DNA of 64,000 bases from Verrucomicrobiota bacterium. GTDB taxonomy: Bacteria > Verrucomicrobiota > Verrucomicrobiia > Limisphaerales > JADJPG01. Of this stretch, positions 27,415-35,676 are shown piece by piece. The stretch is from NCBI GenBank assembly GCA_016713365.1, contig JADJPG010000032.1:1-64000 (forward strand), written 5' to 3'. Position numbers and translations under genes: made by a program. How positions within the stretch are numbered: the first letter of the stretch is position 1; each line of letters opens with the position of its first letter. A model generated the notes under the pieces. It ran no database searches, was not told the origin of the DNA, and worked only from the letters and a program-made list of their open reading frames with translations.

Positions 27415-28653
27415 TTACTCCGCTTCTTGCCCAGCCGGTTGCTGGGCGCGGGTGAGCAGGCGTTCGAGCGCGGCCTTGGTATCGTCGAGCGATTTGAGGA
27501 GGCGTTCGTCCTTGTAGCTTCCGCGCAAGCTGCGAAGGAGATCGAGGCGGGATTGAATGAGAGCTGGGTCCGAAGGTTTCTCTTTGCCTGCGCCGCCGCT
27601 GAGGCCGATGACGGCGTAGGAGCGGATCGCAGCTGGAACTTTTTCGTCGCTGATGATCTCGGTGAAGAGCTGGTTCGCTTCCGTGCTGGGCCCGGTGTAG
27701 GCCATGATCGCGTTGAGCAGGTGCGAGCGCTCGGTTTGATTCGTAAGTCGCGGGCTGCGGTAGGCGTTGCACAACGCGGGGACGCCCTGAGTTTTCAATG
27801 TGTTCGCGAGGTAGCTCATGGCCTGACGGTCAACGCGGCCTTCTGCGGTGATGAGCAGGTCGTAGGCGTTTTGCGCGAAGGAGGTGTCCTGATACATCGC
27901 GAGCACCTGATAAAGGTAGGCGCGGGAATTTTCATCGATGCGATTAGGGGAATCGATCGGCGGCGGATTGGTGAGGAGCTCCTTCGCAGCTTTCAGTGCG
28001 TTGTCGCGATATTTGTTTGGGCTGACTTCTTCGAGCAGACGCGCGACGTAGGCGACTTCGACCGCGCGACCGGTGGTATCGAGCACTTCGGCGAGGATGC
28101 CTTGGGATTGTTCTGTTTCGATCTGATCGAGGACGTCGAACAGTCCCAGGCGCAGTGACGGTGGCATGAGGAAATCTGTGCGCGCGACGTAGCGGGAGTT
28201 GAAGCCGGAGCGGGTAACGCGTTCGCCGGATTCATTGAGCACATCACCGACGTAGTCGACGTCCTTGTTTTCCTTGAGGAACGCTTGAATGGTCGGCAGC
28301 CCTTCCGGACCGAGCTCCGCGAGCATTTGGAGATGGTAAACGATCTGGCGAAACAGCCGGTTGCGCGATTCGTCGCTGGAGTTCGGATTCAGCCGGACGA
28401 GGCGTTCTAGAATCTCTTCGGCCGAGAGTTTGTTGGTAATTGTCGTCGAAGTGCTGCGGGTGACCGTGCGAACCTCCACCTGTTTCCTTTTTGCTTCAGC
28501 AAGCTGCTGTTCGAGAAAGGCCTTCTCGGCTTCCCAATCAGCGGACGAAGCCGATTGTTGAATGGCTTTTTCCGCGTTCTTCTTGGAAAGGAACAGGTAT
28601 CCGCCACCAAACCCGACGAGGGCAGCGATTAGAACAGCAATGACAGGCTTCAT
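27415..28653 (-). CDS. Membrane-anchored helical-repeat protein, function unknown
   Basis: 412 residues. An N-terminal membrane anchor (VIAVLIAALVGFGGGYLFL) is followed by a short coiled coil (DWEAEKAFLEQQLAEAKRKQVEV) and a Ser/Thr linker (TRSTSTTITN). The remainder is alpha-helical with HEAT/armadillo-like periodicity: RNRLFRQIVYHLQMLAELGPEGLPTI, LFDVLDQIETEQSQGILAEVL, EVAYVARLLEE, YLYQVLAMYQ. It probably faces the periplasm and serves as a scaffold. I recognise no named family. Downstream hairpins are absent; the neighbour GNAT gene converges on it. The NifS-type gene lies upstream in the same orientation but 116 bases away. Confidence 0.6.
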   Translation of the reverse strand: MKPVIAVLIAALVGFGGGYLFLSKKNAEKAIQQSASSADWEAEKAFLEQQLAEAKRKQVEVRTVTRSTSTTITNKLSAEEILERLVRLNPNSSDESRNRLFRQIVYHLQMLAELGPEGLPTIQAFLKENKDVDYVGDVLNESGERVTRSGFNSRYVARTDFLMPPSLRLGLFDVLDQIETEQSQGILAEVLDTTGRAVEVAYVARLLEEVSPNKYRDNALKAAKELLTNPPPIDSPNRIDENSRAYLYQVLAMYQDTSFAQNAYDLLITAEGRVDRQAMSYLANTLKTQGVPALCNAYRSPRLTNQTERSHLLNAIMAYTGPSTEANQLFTEIISDEKVPAAIRSYAVIGLSGGAGKEKPSDPALIQSRLDLLRSLRGSYKDERLLKSLDDTKAALERLLTRAQQPAGQEAE

Positions 28654-28769
28654 ATCGAATTTGGCTCAACGCATCGGCGGCGACGCTTCAGGGCAATCGG
28701 CGCGATGGAGGCATGACTTGAACACTCCCCAAGGCGAAAGGTTTCGCGGCCATCGCAGTTCGCGGGCGG

Positions 28770-30005
28770 CTAGTGCGTATGGCCCGCGTGATCGTGCTTC
28801 TGGCGGGCGGCTTTCAAGTCGAACTTGTCGTTGTCCGGATGTTTCGCGTCCAACGGGGAGATGGAGCGTAGCTTCGCGATGATCCCGGGAAGGTGTTCGA
28901 GCAGGTAGTCGACTTCCGCTTCTGTATTGTAGAGTCCCAGGCTGAAACGGACGCTTCCTCGCGCTCGCATCGGGCTCACGTTCATCGCGGTGAGGACGTG
29001 TGAGGGATCGACTGCGCCCGTCGTGCAAGCGGATCCGCTGGAAGCGCAGATGCCGAGCTGATCGAGCAGCATGAGAATGGCTTCGGCTTCGACGAAATCG
29101 AACGCGATGTTGGTGGTATTCGGCAAGCGCGGTTCTTTCGATCCGTTGCGGACGGTGTTGGGGATGGTCTTGAGAATCGTATTCTCCAGGCGATCCCGCA
29201 GGGCGCGAACGCGCGTGTTCTCCTCGTCCAGAGTGGACATTGCGAGCTCTGCGGCCCGGCCAAAGCCAATAATGTAAGGGACGTTCTCGGTGCCGCCGCG
29301 CCGGCCGCGTTCTTGATGACCGCCGATGACGAAGGGTTGGAACTTCGCCTTCTTTTTCACGTAGAGCATTCCAATGCCTTTCGGCGCGTGAAGCTTGTGG
29401 GCGGACAGGGAGAGGAAATCGACTCCGGTGGATTTGACGTCGAGCTTGATTTTGCCGGGCGTTTGCACCGCGTCCGTATGGAACAGAACTCCCCGGCTGC
29501 GGCAGATGGCGGCGATTTCCTCGATGGGGAAGATGACGCCGGTTTCATTGTTCGCCCACATGACGGACACCACGGCGGTGTCGGGACGGATCGACTGGTC
29601 GAGAACGTGCAAGTCGAGTGAACCGTCAGATTCCACCGGCAGATAGGTCACCTCGTAGCCACGCCGTTGGAGAAACTCGCCGTACTTGATGTTCGCCGAA
29701 TGCTCGACAGCGGTGGTGATGACGTGGCGCTTGCCGGGGCTGGTCTCGAGCGCGCTGTGGATCGCGGTGTTGTTGCTCTCCGTGCCGCAGCTGGTGAAGA
29801 CAATTTCCTTCGGGTCAGCATTGATAAGCGCAGCGAGTTTCGCACGGGCGTCGTCGAGATGTTGTTTGACCTGCTGGCCAAACTGGTAGGCGCTGGACGC
29901 GTTTCCCCACATGTCGCGCAGGAACGGAAGCATCGCGTCGATCACTTCGGGCGCTACGCGGGTGGTGGCGTTGTTATCGAAATAATAAAGCTTCTGCTGA
30001 CTCAT
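28770..30005 (-). CDS. Cysteine desulfurase (NifS/IscS type)
   Basis: PLP enzyme that takes sulfur from cysteine for Fe-S clusters and other thio-cofactors. The ATG at 30003-30005 gives MSQQKLYYFDNNATTRVAPEV, the standard family N-terminus, and 411 residues; the longer upstream frame is not protein-like. Visible motifs are FTSCGTESNNTAI, the PLP-lysine region LSLSAHKLHAPKGIGMLYV (Lys about 205) and the catalytic Cys in SSGSACTTGAVDPSHVL (short-loop class I arrangement). The C-terminus has a short His-rich tail (KHDHAGHTH), a possible metal-binding add-on. It is divergent from the sulfite reductase gene, sharing a 180-base intergenic region, which ties it to sulfur metabolism. Confidence 0.94.
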   Translation of the reverse strand: MSQQKLYYFDNNATTRVAPEVIDAMLPFLRDMWGNASSAYQFGQQVKQHLDDARAKLAALINADPKEIVFTSCGTESNNTAIHSALETSPGKRHVITTAVEHSANIKYGEFLQRRGYEVTYLPVESDGSLDLHVLDQSIRPDTAVVSVMWANNETGVIFPIEEIAAICRSRGVLFHTDAVQTPGKIKLDVKSTGVDFLSLSAHKLHAPKGIGMLYVKKKAKFQPFVIGGHQERGRRGGTENVPYIIGFGRAAELAMSTLDEENTRVRALRDRLENTILKTIPNTVRNGSKEPRLPNTTNIAFDFVEAEAILMLLDQLGICASSGSACTTGAVDPSHVLTAMNVSPMRARGSVRFSLGLYNTEAEVDYLLEHLPGIIAKLRSISPLDAKHPDNDKFDLKAARQKHDHAGHTH

Positions 30006-30129
30006 ATCGGGCACTACGCTGAAACGCCGGTTGTCGCCCGGACGTTGTTGCAACGTGGCGAAGAGAGTAAGTCGCTTCAGAACGAGCCACGAGAAGATTT
30101 TTCCTGACGACGCTTGCCCGGGAAGAAGA

Positions 30130-30158
30130 TTGACAGCTATTCGCCGGGGCACTAGGTT
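30130..30158 (+). promoter_or_regulatory. Probable promoter of the sulfur-assimilation operon
   Basis: TTGACA at 30130-30135 matches the sigma-70 -35 consensus exactly. After a 17-base spacer comes TAGGTT (30153-30158), a weak -10 box. It lies 28 bases upstream of the sulfite reductase ATG (30186), just before the palindrome at 30163-30178. Confidence 0.5.
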
Positions 30159-30162
30159 ATTA

Positions 30163-30178
30163 TTACTAAAATTAGTAA
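30163..30178. promoter_or_regulatory. Palindromic operator candidate TTACTAA-AA-TTAGTAA
   Basis: Perfect 7-bp arms separated by AA, in a sharply A+T-rich patch inside G+C-rich DNA, overlapping the expected transcription start of the sulfite reductase gene. Its geometry fits a dimeric winged-helix regulator (an Rrf2-type sulfur or Fe-S regulator is one guess) acting as repressor. No regulator gene is nearby. Confidence 0.5.
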
Positions 30179-30185
30179 AACGCTT

Positions 30186-31871
30186 ATGATTAAAACTGAG
30201 ACGCAGCCTAAACTGACTCATAACGAGGTGATCAAAGAGGCTATCCCGACCTTGGCGGGGAATATCGCGGCGACGGTTGCGTCGGGGACGGACCAGTTTT
30301 CTGCCGACGACCAGCAGTTCATCAAGTTCCACGGCATCTATCAGCAGGACGATCGCGATCTGCGTAAGACGGCCAAGAAATACATGATGATGATTCGGGG
30401 TCGCATCCCGGGCGGCGTCATGACTCCGGCCCAATGGATCACCTTCGACGATTTAGCGACGACATACGGCAATAACACCCTCCGCGTCACGACCCGCCAG
30501 AGCATTCAATTCCACGGCGTCCTGATGTCGGGACTGGGCCCGCTGATTAAAAAGATCAACGACTCCCTGCTGTCCACGCTCGCGGCCTGCGGTGACGTGA
30601 ATCGCAATGTCATGGCGGCGCCGACGCCGGTCGAGACAGCTGCCCGGGCGCAGATGATGGACGATGTCCACGCTGTAGTGGCAGCCCTCGCTCCGAAGAC
30701 GGGCGCGTATCATTCTATCTGGATCGATGGCGTGCAGTTGAACCTCGACGATCCGAAGAACAAGGATTTCGTCGATCCGCTTTACGGCAAGACCTACCTG
30801 CCGCGTAAATTCAAGACGGCGTTCGTGATGCCGCCGTCCAACGACATGGACGTCTTCACCAACGACCTCGGGTTCATTGCCGTTGTCGAAAACGGCAAGC
30901 TGGTCGGCTACAACCTTGCCGTCGGTGGCGGCATGGGACGCAGTCACGGCAACGAAGTTACCTATCCCCGCCTCGCGGATGTCCTCGGCTTCTTCCCGCG
31001 TGAACACGTGGTGGAGATCTCGAAAGCGGTGCTGACGGTTCATCGAGATTTTGGTGATCGCACAGATCGCAAACACGCGCGTTTGAAATACGTCGTTCAG
31101 GAACGCGGAGTGGAGTTTGTTCGCGCCGAAGTCGAGAAACGCGCGGATGTGAAATTGAGCCCGGCCAAGCCTTACTCCTTCACGACCACCGGCGACGACT
31201 ACGGCTGGCACAAAGCTCTCGATGGAACCCATTTCCTGACGCTTTTCGTCGAGACCGGCCGCATCAAGGACGCCGGTGCTGCGCTCCAGAAGACAGCGCT
31301 GCGAAAGGTGGCGGAGAAGTTCGACAAGGTTGAGTTCCGCCTTACTGCGAATCAGAACGTCATCATCGCCAATGTCAGCGATGCTGACAAAGCCGGGATC
31401 GAAGCGCTGCTTGGCGAGCACGGCGTCAAGACTTCGAATCAGGCCACCATTATGCGGGCGGCGGCGATGGCTTGTCCGGCCTTGCCCACGTGCGGACTCG
31501 CCCTCGCGGAGAGCGAACGCATGTTGCCCGGATTGGTGGATCGTATCGAAAAGGTTTGCTCCGAAGTCGGCCTCGCCGGCGAAGAAATCATCATCCGCTC
31601 CACGGGCTGCCCGAATGGTTGCGCGCGTCCTTACATGGCGGAAATCGCGTTTGTCGGCAAGGCACCGGGACGCTACCAGCTCTGGCTGGGTGGCAATGCA
31701 TCCGGCACGCGCTTGAACAAGATCTTCAAAGACGTGGTTAAAGAAACCGACGTGGAGATTGAACTTCGCCCGATTCTCTCGCGGTACGCGAAGGAGCGGA
31801 ACGCCGGCGAGCGTTTCGGCGATTGGTGCGACCGCGTGTTCTTGAAGGAACAGGCTGCGGCGACGAACTGA
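30186..31871 (+). CDS. Assimilatory sulfite (or nitrite) reductase, siroheme/4Fe-4S hemoprotein
   Basis: Six-electron reduction of sulfite to sulfide. The 561-residue protein has the duplicated ferredoxin-like/siroheme architecture. The N-terminal half shows RVTTRQSIQFHGV and ACGDVNRNVMAAPTP. The middle contains NLAVGGGMGRSHGN. The 4Fe-4S/siroheme ligands lie in CPALPTC (CX5C) and STGCPNGCARP (CX3C). The end shows YQLWLGGNASGTRL, the usual C-terminal motif. Adjacent cysH, cysD and cysN make sulfite the likely substrate. It resembles CysI of the NADPH type or the ferredoxin-dependent Sir; no flavoprotein cysJ is present, so the electron donor is open. The start is the ATG at 30186 behind a TTGACA promoter and a palindrome. 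Confidence 0.93.
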   Translation: MIKTETQPKLTHNEVIKEAIPTLAGNIAATVASGTDQFSADDQQFIKFHGIYQQDDRDLRKTAKKYMMMIRGRIPGGVMTPAQWITFDDLATTYGNNTLRVTTRQSIQFHGVLMSGLGPLIKKINDSLLSTLAACGDVNRNVMAAPTPVETAARAQMMDDVHAVVAALAPKTGAYHSIWIDGVQLNLDDPKNKDFVDPLYGKTYLPRKFKTAFVMPPSNDMDVFTNDLGFIAVVENGKLVGYNLAVGGGMGRSHGNEVTYPRLADVLGFFPREHVVEISKAVLTVHRDFGDRTDRKHARLKYVVQERGVEFVRAEVEKRADVKLSPAKPYSFTTTGDDYGWHKALDGTHFLTLFVETGRIKDAGAALQKTALRKVAEKFDKVEFRLTANQNVIIANVSDADKAGIEALLGEHGVKTSNQATIMRAAAMACPALPTCGLALAESERMLPGLVDRIEKVCSEVGLAGEEIIIRSTGCPNGCARPYMAEIAFVGKAPGRYQLWLGGNASGTRLNKIFKDVVKETDVEIELRPILSRYAKERNAGERFGDWCDRVFLKEQAAATN

Positions 31872-31904
31872 TCTTCCGCTTCGGAACTCTCGTGCGTCGA
31901 CGCC

Positions 31905-32657
31905 ATGCCCTACTCGCATCCGCAACCTGTGGAGAGGCACAATGCCTTCAAGCAGGTGCGTCTGCTTGTGCCCGGCGCCGTCGCTCTGGCGGTCTCGGCT
32001 GGGTATGTAAACTCCGTGGCGCTGGGTTTCTTCCACACGCCCGTCAGTCACATGACGGGAGCGATTTCACACTTTGGAATCGACGCAGCGAGTTCCAAGT
32101 GGCCGGACGCGTTATCTTCTCTCACGATTATCCTGGGCTTCGTTCTCGGTGCCGTCTTGAACGGCGTGATCGTGGGTGCTTGGAAACTGATTCCTGGACG
32201 CCGCTACGGCGTGGCGATGGTGGTGGAGGGTTGCCTGCTTGGACTGGCCACTTACCTGTTCATCTCGAAGCATCGTCTCGCGCTCCCGGCTGTCTCGATG
32301 GCGTGCGGCTTGCAGAACGCGATGTCCAGCAGCTACTGCGGACTGATGATTCGCACCACGCACATCACAGGTATCGTGACGGACATCGGCGTGATGATCG
32401 GTCACTGGATTCGGCATCGGCAGATCGAAAGCTGGAAACTTCGGTTTCTGGTGACCATCGTCGGCTCCTTTGGTGCAGGCTGTTGGGTCGGGCATCTGGC
32501 GGACGTCCGATTTGGACCGTCCTGTCTCGCGATTCCGTCGATCGGTTTGATCATCGCGGGCGCGGTGCTGGTGCTGGCGTATCATCGCGGCTTGGTCGAC
32601 TTGGTGCAGAGCGTGGAGCCAAAGCCGCCGACCACCGCCAGCTTTCCCAAACGCTGA
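31905..32657 (+). CDS. DUF1275 (YoaK-like) integral membrane protein
   Basis: A 250-residue protein with about six hydrophobic segments (LLVPGAVALAVSAGYVNSVAL; ALSSLTIILGFVLGAVLNGVIV; YGVAMVVEGCLLGLATYLF; RFLVTIVGSFGAGCWVGHLA; IPSIGLIIAGAVLVLAY). The family motifs are GYVNSVALGFF, the HMTGAISHFG segment, ACGLQNAMSSSYCGLMIRTTHITGIVTDIG and the following IGHWIRHR; these identify DUF1275/PF06912. Family function is unknown. It sits inside the sulfur assimilation operon, 33 bases after the sulfite reductase stop and 24 before cysH, with no sulfate permease gene in the cluster. A transport-related role in sulfur uptake or sulfite handling is a reasonable inference only. Confidence 0.9.
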   Translation: MPYSHPQPVERHNAFKQVRLLVPGAVALAVSAGYVNSVALGFFHTPVSHMTGAISHFGIDAASSKWPDALSSLTIILGFVLGAVLNGVIVGAWKLIPGRRYGVAMVVEGCLLGLATYLFISKHRLALPAVSMACGLQNAMSSSYCGLMIRTTHITGIVTDIGVMIGHWIRHRQIESWKLRFLVTIVGSFGAGCWVGHLADVRFGPSCLAIPSIGLIIAGAVLVLAYHRGLVDLVQSVEPKPPTTASFPKR

Positions 32658-32681
32658 TTTGAATTTTGAACTGACAGAACC

Positions 32682-33347
32682 ATGACTCCGGAACAAATCA
32701 CCAACGCCAATACCGAGCTGCGGAACAAATCCGCGCTCGAAGTCGTCCAGTGGGCCATCGCGCAAGCCAACGGCCGCGCCATCGTCTCCACGAATTTCCG
32801 TCCTTACGAGGCGGTCATCCTGCATCTCGTGACGCAAGTTCAGCCGGACATCCCGGTGCTCTGGGTCGATCACGGCTACAATCGTCCCGCGACTTACAAG
32901 CATGCGGAGCAGCTCAAGGCGCAGCTCAAGCTGAACATTAAAGCCTTCCTGCCCAAGTTTACCGCCGCGCATTACGATGCGGTTTACGGCGGGATGCCTG
33001 AGCCGACGCTTGAGAACGAGGAACGCATCAAAGCATTCAGCACTGCCATGAAACTGGAACCGTTTCAGCGCGGAATGAAAGAGCTGGCACCGACCGTTTG
33101 GATCACCGCATTGCGCAAGGTGCAGAATCCAAATCGCGCCGGGCTCGACATCGTTTCGCCCGACGGCAATTTCAATTCGCTGAAGGTCAGCCCGGTCTTC
33201 CACTGGAGCGATGCGGAGATGGAGGCGTATCTAAAGAAGCACAATCTCCCGAATGAATGGGATTACTTCGATCCCGCGAAAGCCGACGAAAAACGCGAGT
33301 GCGGCCTGCACGCGGCGTGGGGCGGGAAGGCCGTGGCGAAAGTTTGA
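32682..33347 (+). CDS. cysH: Phosphoadenosine phosphosulfate (PAPS) reductase
   Basis: Reduces PAPS to sulfite with thioredoxin. The 221 residues match the shorter PAPS-type enzymes. The adenine-nucleotide alpha-hydrolase-like fold begins at AIVSTNFRPYEAVILHLVT; PVLWVDHGYNRPATYKHAE follows. VWITALRKVQN and the C-terminal KRECGLHAAWGG motif carry the single catalytic Cys. The CC...CXXC pairs that ligate the iron-sulfur cluster of APS reductases are absent (only one Cys in the whole protein), so this is the PAPS type. That requires an APS kinase (CysC), which is not in the window. Eighteen bases separate it from cysD. Confidence 0.93.
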   Translation: MTPEQITNANTELRNKSALEVVQWAIAQANGRAIVSTNFRPYEAVILHLVTQVQPDIPVLWVDHGYNRPATYKHAEQLKAQLKLNIKAFLPKFTAAHYDAVYGGMPEPTLENEERIKAFSTAMKLEPFQRGMKELAPTVWITALRKVQNPNRAGLDIVSPDGNFNSLKVSPVFHWSDAEMEAYLKKHNLPNEWDYFDPAKADEKRECGLHAAWGGKAVAKV

Positions 33348-33364
33348 TTTCAGTCCCTCAGAAC

Positions 33365-34303
33365 ATGAGTTCCTATCATCTCGATCATCTTCAGCACCTC
33401 GAAACCGAGGCCATCCACATCATGCGCGAAGTGGCCGCGGAGTTTGAGCGGCCCGCGCTTCTGTTCTCTGGCGGCAAGGATTCCATCTGCCTCCTGCGCC
33501 TCGCCGAGAAGGCGTTCCGCCCCTCGGACATCCCGATGCCGTTCCTGAACGTCGAGACCGGCCATGAGTTTCCGGAGCTGATCGAATTCCGCGACCGTCG
33601 CGCGAAGGAGCTTGGCGCGAAACTTTTTGTCCGCACCGTGGACGAAGGCATCGCCAAGGGATTCGTCACGCCGACGCCCGGCCAGATCAGTCGCAATCAG
33701 CTCCAGATTCCCGTTCTGCTGAACGCGATCGAAGAGTTTCAGTTCGATTGCTGCATCGGCGGTGCGCGTCGTGACGAGGAAAAGGCCCGCGCGAAGGAGC
33801 GTTTCTTCAGCTTCCGCGATGCATTTGGTCAGTGGGATCCGAAGAACCAGCGCCCGGAGATTTGGAATCTCTACAACGCTCGAGTGAACCAGGGCGAAAA
33901 CATGCGCGTCTTCCCGCTCTCGAACTGGACCGAGATGGACGTCTGGGAATACATCAAGAAGGAGAAGCTCGAAGTGCCGAACATCTACTTCAGCCACGAG
34001 CGCGAATGTTTCCGCCGCGGCGGCCAATGGCTGCCGGTTCCGCCGCCGCACACCGACTCCACCAAACCCGATCCTTACTCGGGCGCGCGTCCAACTGCGA
34101 AAGATCCAATCAAGAAAATGGTCTGCCGCGTGCGCACTATTGCGGACATGATCAGCACCGGCATGATCGATAGTCCTGCCTCCACCGTGGACGACATCAT
34201 CGGCGAAGTCGCCGCCGCTCGCGTCACCGAGCGCGGCACCCGCGCTGACGACAAGGCCAGCGAAGCCGCGATGGAAGACCGCAAAAAACAAGGTTACTTC
34301 TAA
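33365..34303 (+). CDS. cysD: Sulfate adenylyltransferase subunit 2
   Basis: Small catalytic subunit of ATP sulfurylase; forms APS from sulfate and ATP, driven by GTP hydrolysis in CysN. The ATG at 33365 gives MSSYHLDHLQHLETEAIHIMREV, the normal N-terminus, and 312 residues. The PP-loop is ALLFSGGKDSICLLRLAEKAF (SGGKDS, about 35-40). Further motifs: NVETGHEFPELIEFRD, CIGGARRDEEKARAKERFFSFRD, LSNWTEMDVWEYIKKEKLEVP and the C-terminal ERGTRADDKASEAAMEDRKKQGYF. All key CysD features are present. It is 12 bases from cysN in one operon. Confidence 0.97.
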   Translation: MSSYHLDHLQHLETEAIHIMREVAAEFERPALLFSGGKDSICLLRLAEKAFRPSDIPMPFLNVETGHEFPELIEFRDRRAKELGAKLFVRTVDEGIAKGFVTPTPGQISRNQLQIPVLLNAIEEFQFDCCIGGARRDEEKARAKERFFSFRDAFGQWDPKNQRPEIWNLYNARVNQGENMRVFPLSNWTEMDVWEYIKKEKLEVPNIYFSHERECFRRGGQWLPVPPPHTDSTKPDPYSGARPTAKDPIKKMVCRVRTIADMISTGMIDSPASTVDDIIGEVAAARVTERGTRADDKASEAAMEDRKKQGYF

Positions 34304-34315
34304 ATTTCCAATCAG

Positions 34316-35632
34316 ATGCATTCCGCTCATCCCATCGAACTCCTCCGCTTCAACACCTGCGGTTCCGTCGACGACGGCAAGTCCACGCTCATTGGTCGTT
34401 TGCTGTACGATTCGAAGTCCATCATGGAAGACCAGATGGAAGCGCTCGAGCGCAGCGCCGACATCACCGGTGGCGGCCAGGTCAATCTCGCCAATCTCAC
34501 GGATGGCCTCCGCGCCGAGCGCGAGCAGGGCATTACCATCGACGTCGCCTACCGCTACTTCGCCACGCCCAAGCGCAAGTTCATCGTCGCCGACACGCCG
34601 GGCCACGTGCAGTACACGCGCAACATGGTCACGGGCGCGAGCACGGCGAACCTCTCCATCGTGCTCGTCGATGCGCGTCTCGGCGTCATCGAGCAGACCC
34701 GTCGCCACACTTACCTCGCGGCGTTGCTGGGCATTCCGCACCTCGTCATCGCGGTGAACAAGATGGACCTCGTCGGCTGGAGCGAAGAGCGGTTTCTCGA
34801 AATCCGCGACGCCATTGAAGGCTTCCTGCCGAAGCTCGATGCGTTCAAGGACGTGAAGTTCGTCCCCATCAGCGCGCTCAACGGCGACAACGTCGTCGAC
34901 TTTTCGAAGCACACGCCGTGGTATTGCGGACCGACGCTCCTCGGCCATCTCGAGACGGTTCACATCGCCAGTGACTGGAATCTCAGTGGCCTTCGCTTCC
35001 CCGTGCAGTGGGTCAACCGCCCGAATAATCCCACCGATCAGAAGCTGCACGACTTCCGCGGCCTCAGCGGACAGCTCGCGGGCGGCATCGTGAAGGTTGG
35101 GCAAAAAGTCATGGTGCTGCCCAGCGGCATGAAGAGCACCGTTAAGGAGATTTGGACCTACGACGGTTCGCTGCAACAGGCGTTCTGTCCGCAGAGCGTC
35201 ACGCTGGTGCTCGAGCACGACATCGACATCAGCCGCGGTGACATGATTGTGGGCCTGGATAACCTGCCGGGCATGAGCTCGGATTTGCGCGGTCGTGTCT
35301 GCTGGATGAACCAGCGTCCGCTGCAGCCGGGAAAGAAGTTCTTTCTGAAACACAGCACGCAGACGGTGCAGGCGATTCTGAGCGGGCTCGACAGCCGGAT
35401 TGACATCCAGACGTTCGATCCGATTCCCAGCCCCGCGGAACTCGGCGTGAATGACATCGGGGAAGTTCGTATCCGCACGGCGAAGCCGCTCATCTTCGAC
35501 GGCTACGGCACGAACCGATTGACCGGATCATTTATCCTGATCGAGCAGGGGACCAATCAAACGGTCGCCGCCGGCATGCTCTATCCGCCGACGGAACTGG
35601 TGAAGCCCGAGTACAACGACTTCGCGATCTGA
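34316..35632 (+). CDS. cysN: Sulfate adenylyltransferase subunit 1 (GTPase)
   Basis: GTPase partner of CysD. 438 residues, without a fused APS kinase domain. GTP-binding motifs: G1 GSVDDGKST (about 17-25), switch region REQGITIDVAYRYF, G3 ADTPGH (about 93-98) and G4 NKMD. The EF-Tu-like beta-barrel domains follow (FRGLSGQLAGGIVKVGQKVMVLPSG; LVLEHDIDISRGDMIV; WMNQRPLQPGKKFFLKHSTQTVQAIL). The end, LTGSFILIEQGTNQTVAAGML, is typical. Together with cysD and cysH it builds APS and then, via a CysC encoded elsewhere, PAPS. A 44-base gap follows before the HAD-NUDIX gene on the same strand. Confidence 0.97.
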   Translation: MHSAHPIELLRFNTCGSVDDGKSTLIGRLLYDSKSIMEDQMEALERSADITGGGQVNLANLTDGLRAEREQGITIDVAYRYFATPKRKFIVADTPGHVQYTRNMVTGASTANLSIVLVDARLGVIEQTRRHTYLAALLGIPHLVIAVNKMDLVGWSEERFLEIRDAIEGFLPKLDAFKDVKFVPISALNGDNVVDFSKHTPWYCGPTLLGHLETVHIASDWNLSGLRFPVQWVNRPNNPTDQKLHDFRGLSGQLAGGIVKVGQKVMVLPSGMKSTVKEIWTYDGSLQQAFCPQSVTLVLEHDIDISRGDMIVGLDNLPGMSSDLRGRVCWMNQRPLQPGKKFFLKHSTQTVQAILSGLDSRIDIQTFDPIPSPAELGVNDIGEVRIRTAKPLIFDGYGTNRLTGSFILIEQGTNQTVAAGMLYPPTELVKPEYNDFAI

Positions 35633-35676
35633 CGCCGGAGAGTTGCCAGCGGAAATCCGGCAGCTAGAGTTCGCGC

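Noticed and set aside
30453..32051. 532-codon minus-strand open frame opposite sulfite reductase
   Set aside because: The plus strand carries a complete, motif-rich sulfite reductase; the antisense text has no recognisable family.
33350..35353. 667-codon minus-strand open frame opposite cysD and cysN
   Set aside because: Spans two well-defined plus-strand genes and shows low-complexity antisense composition.
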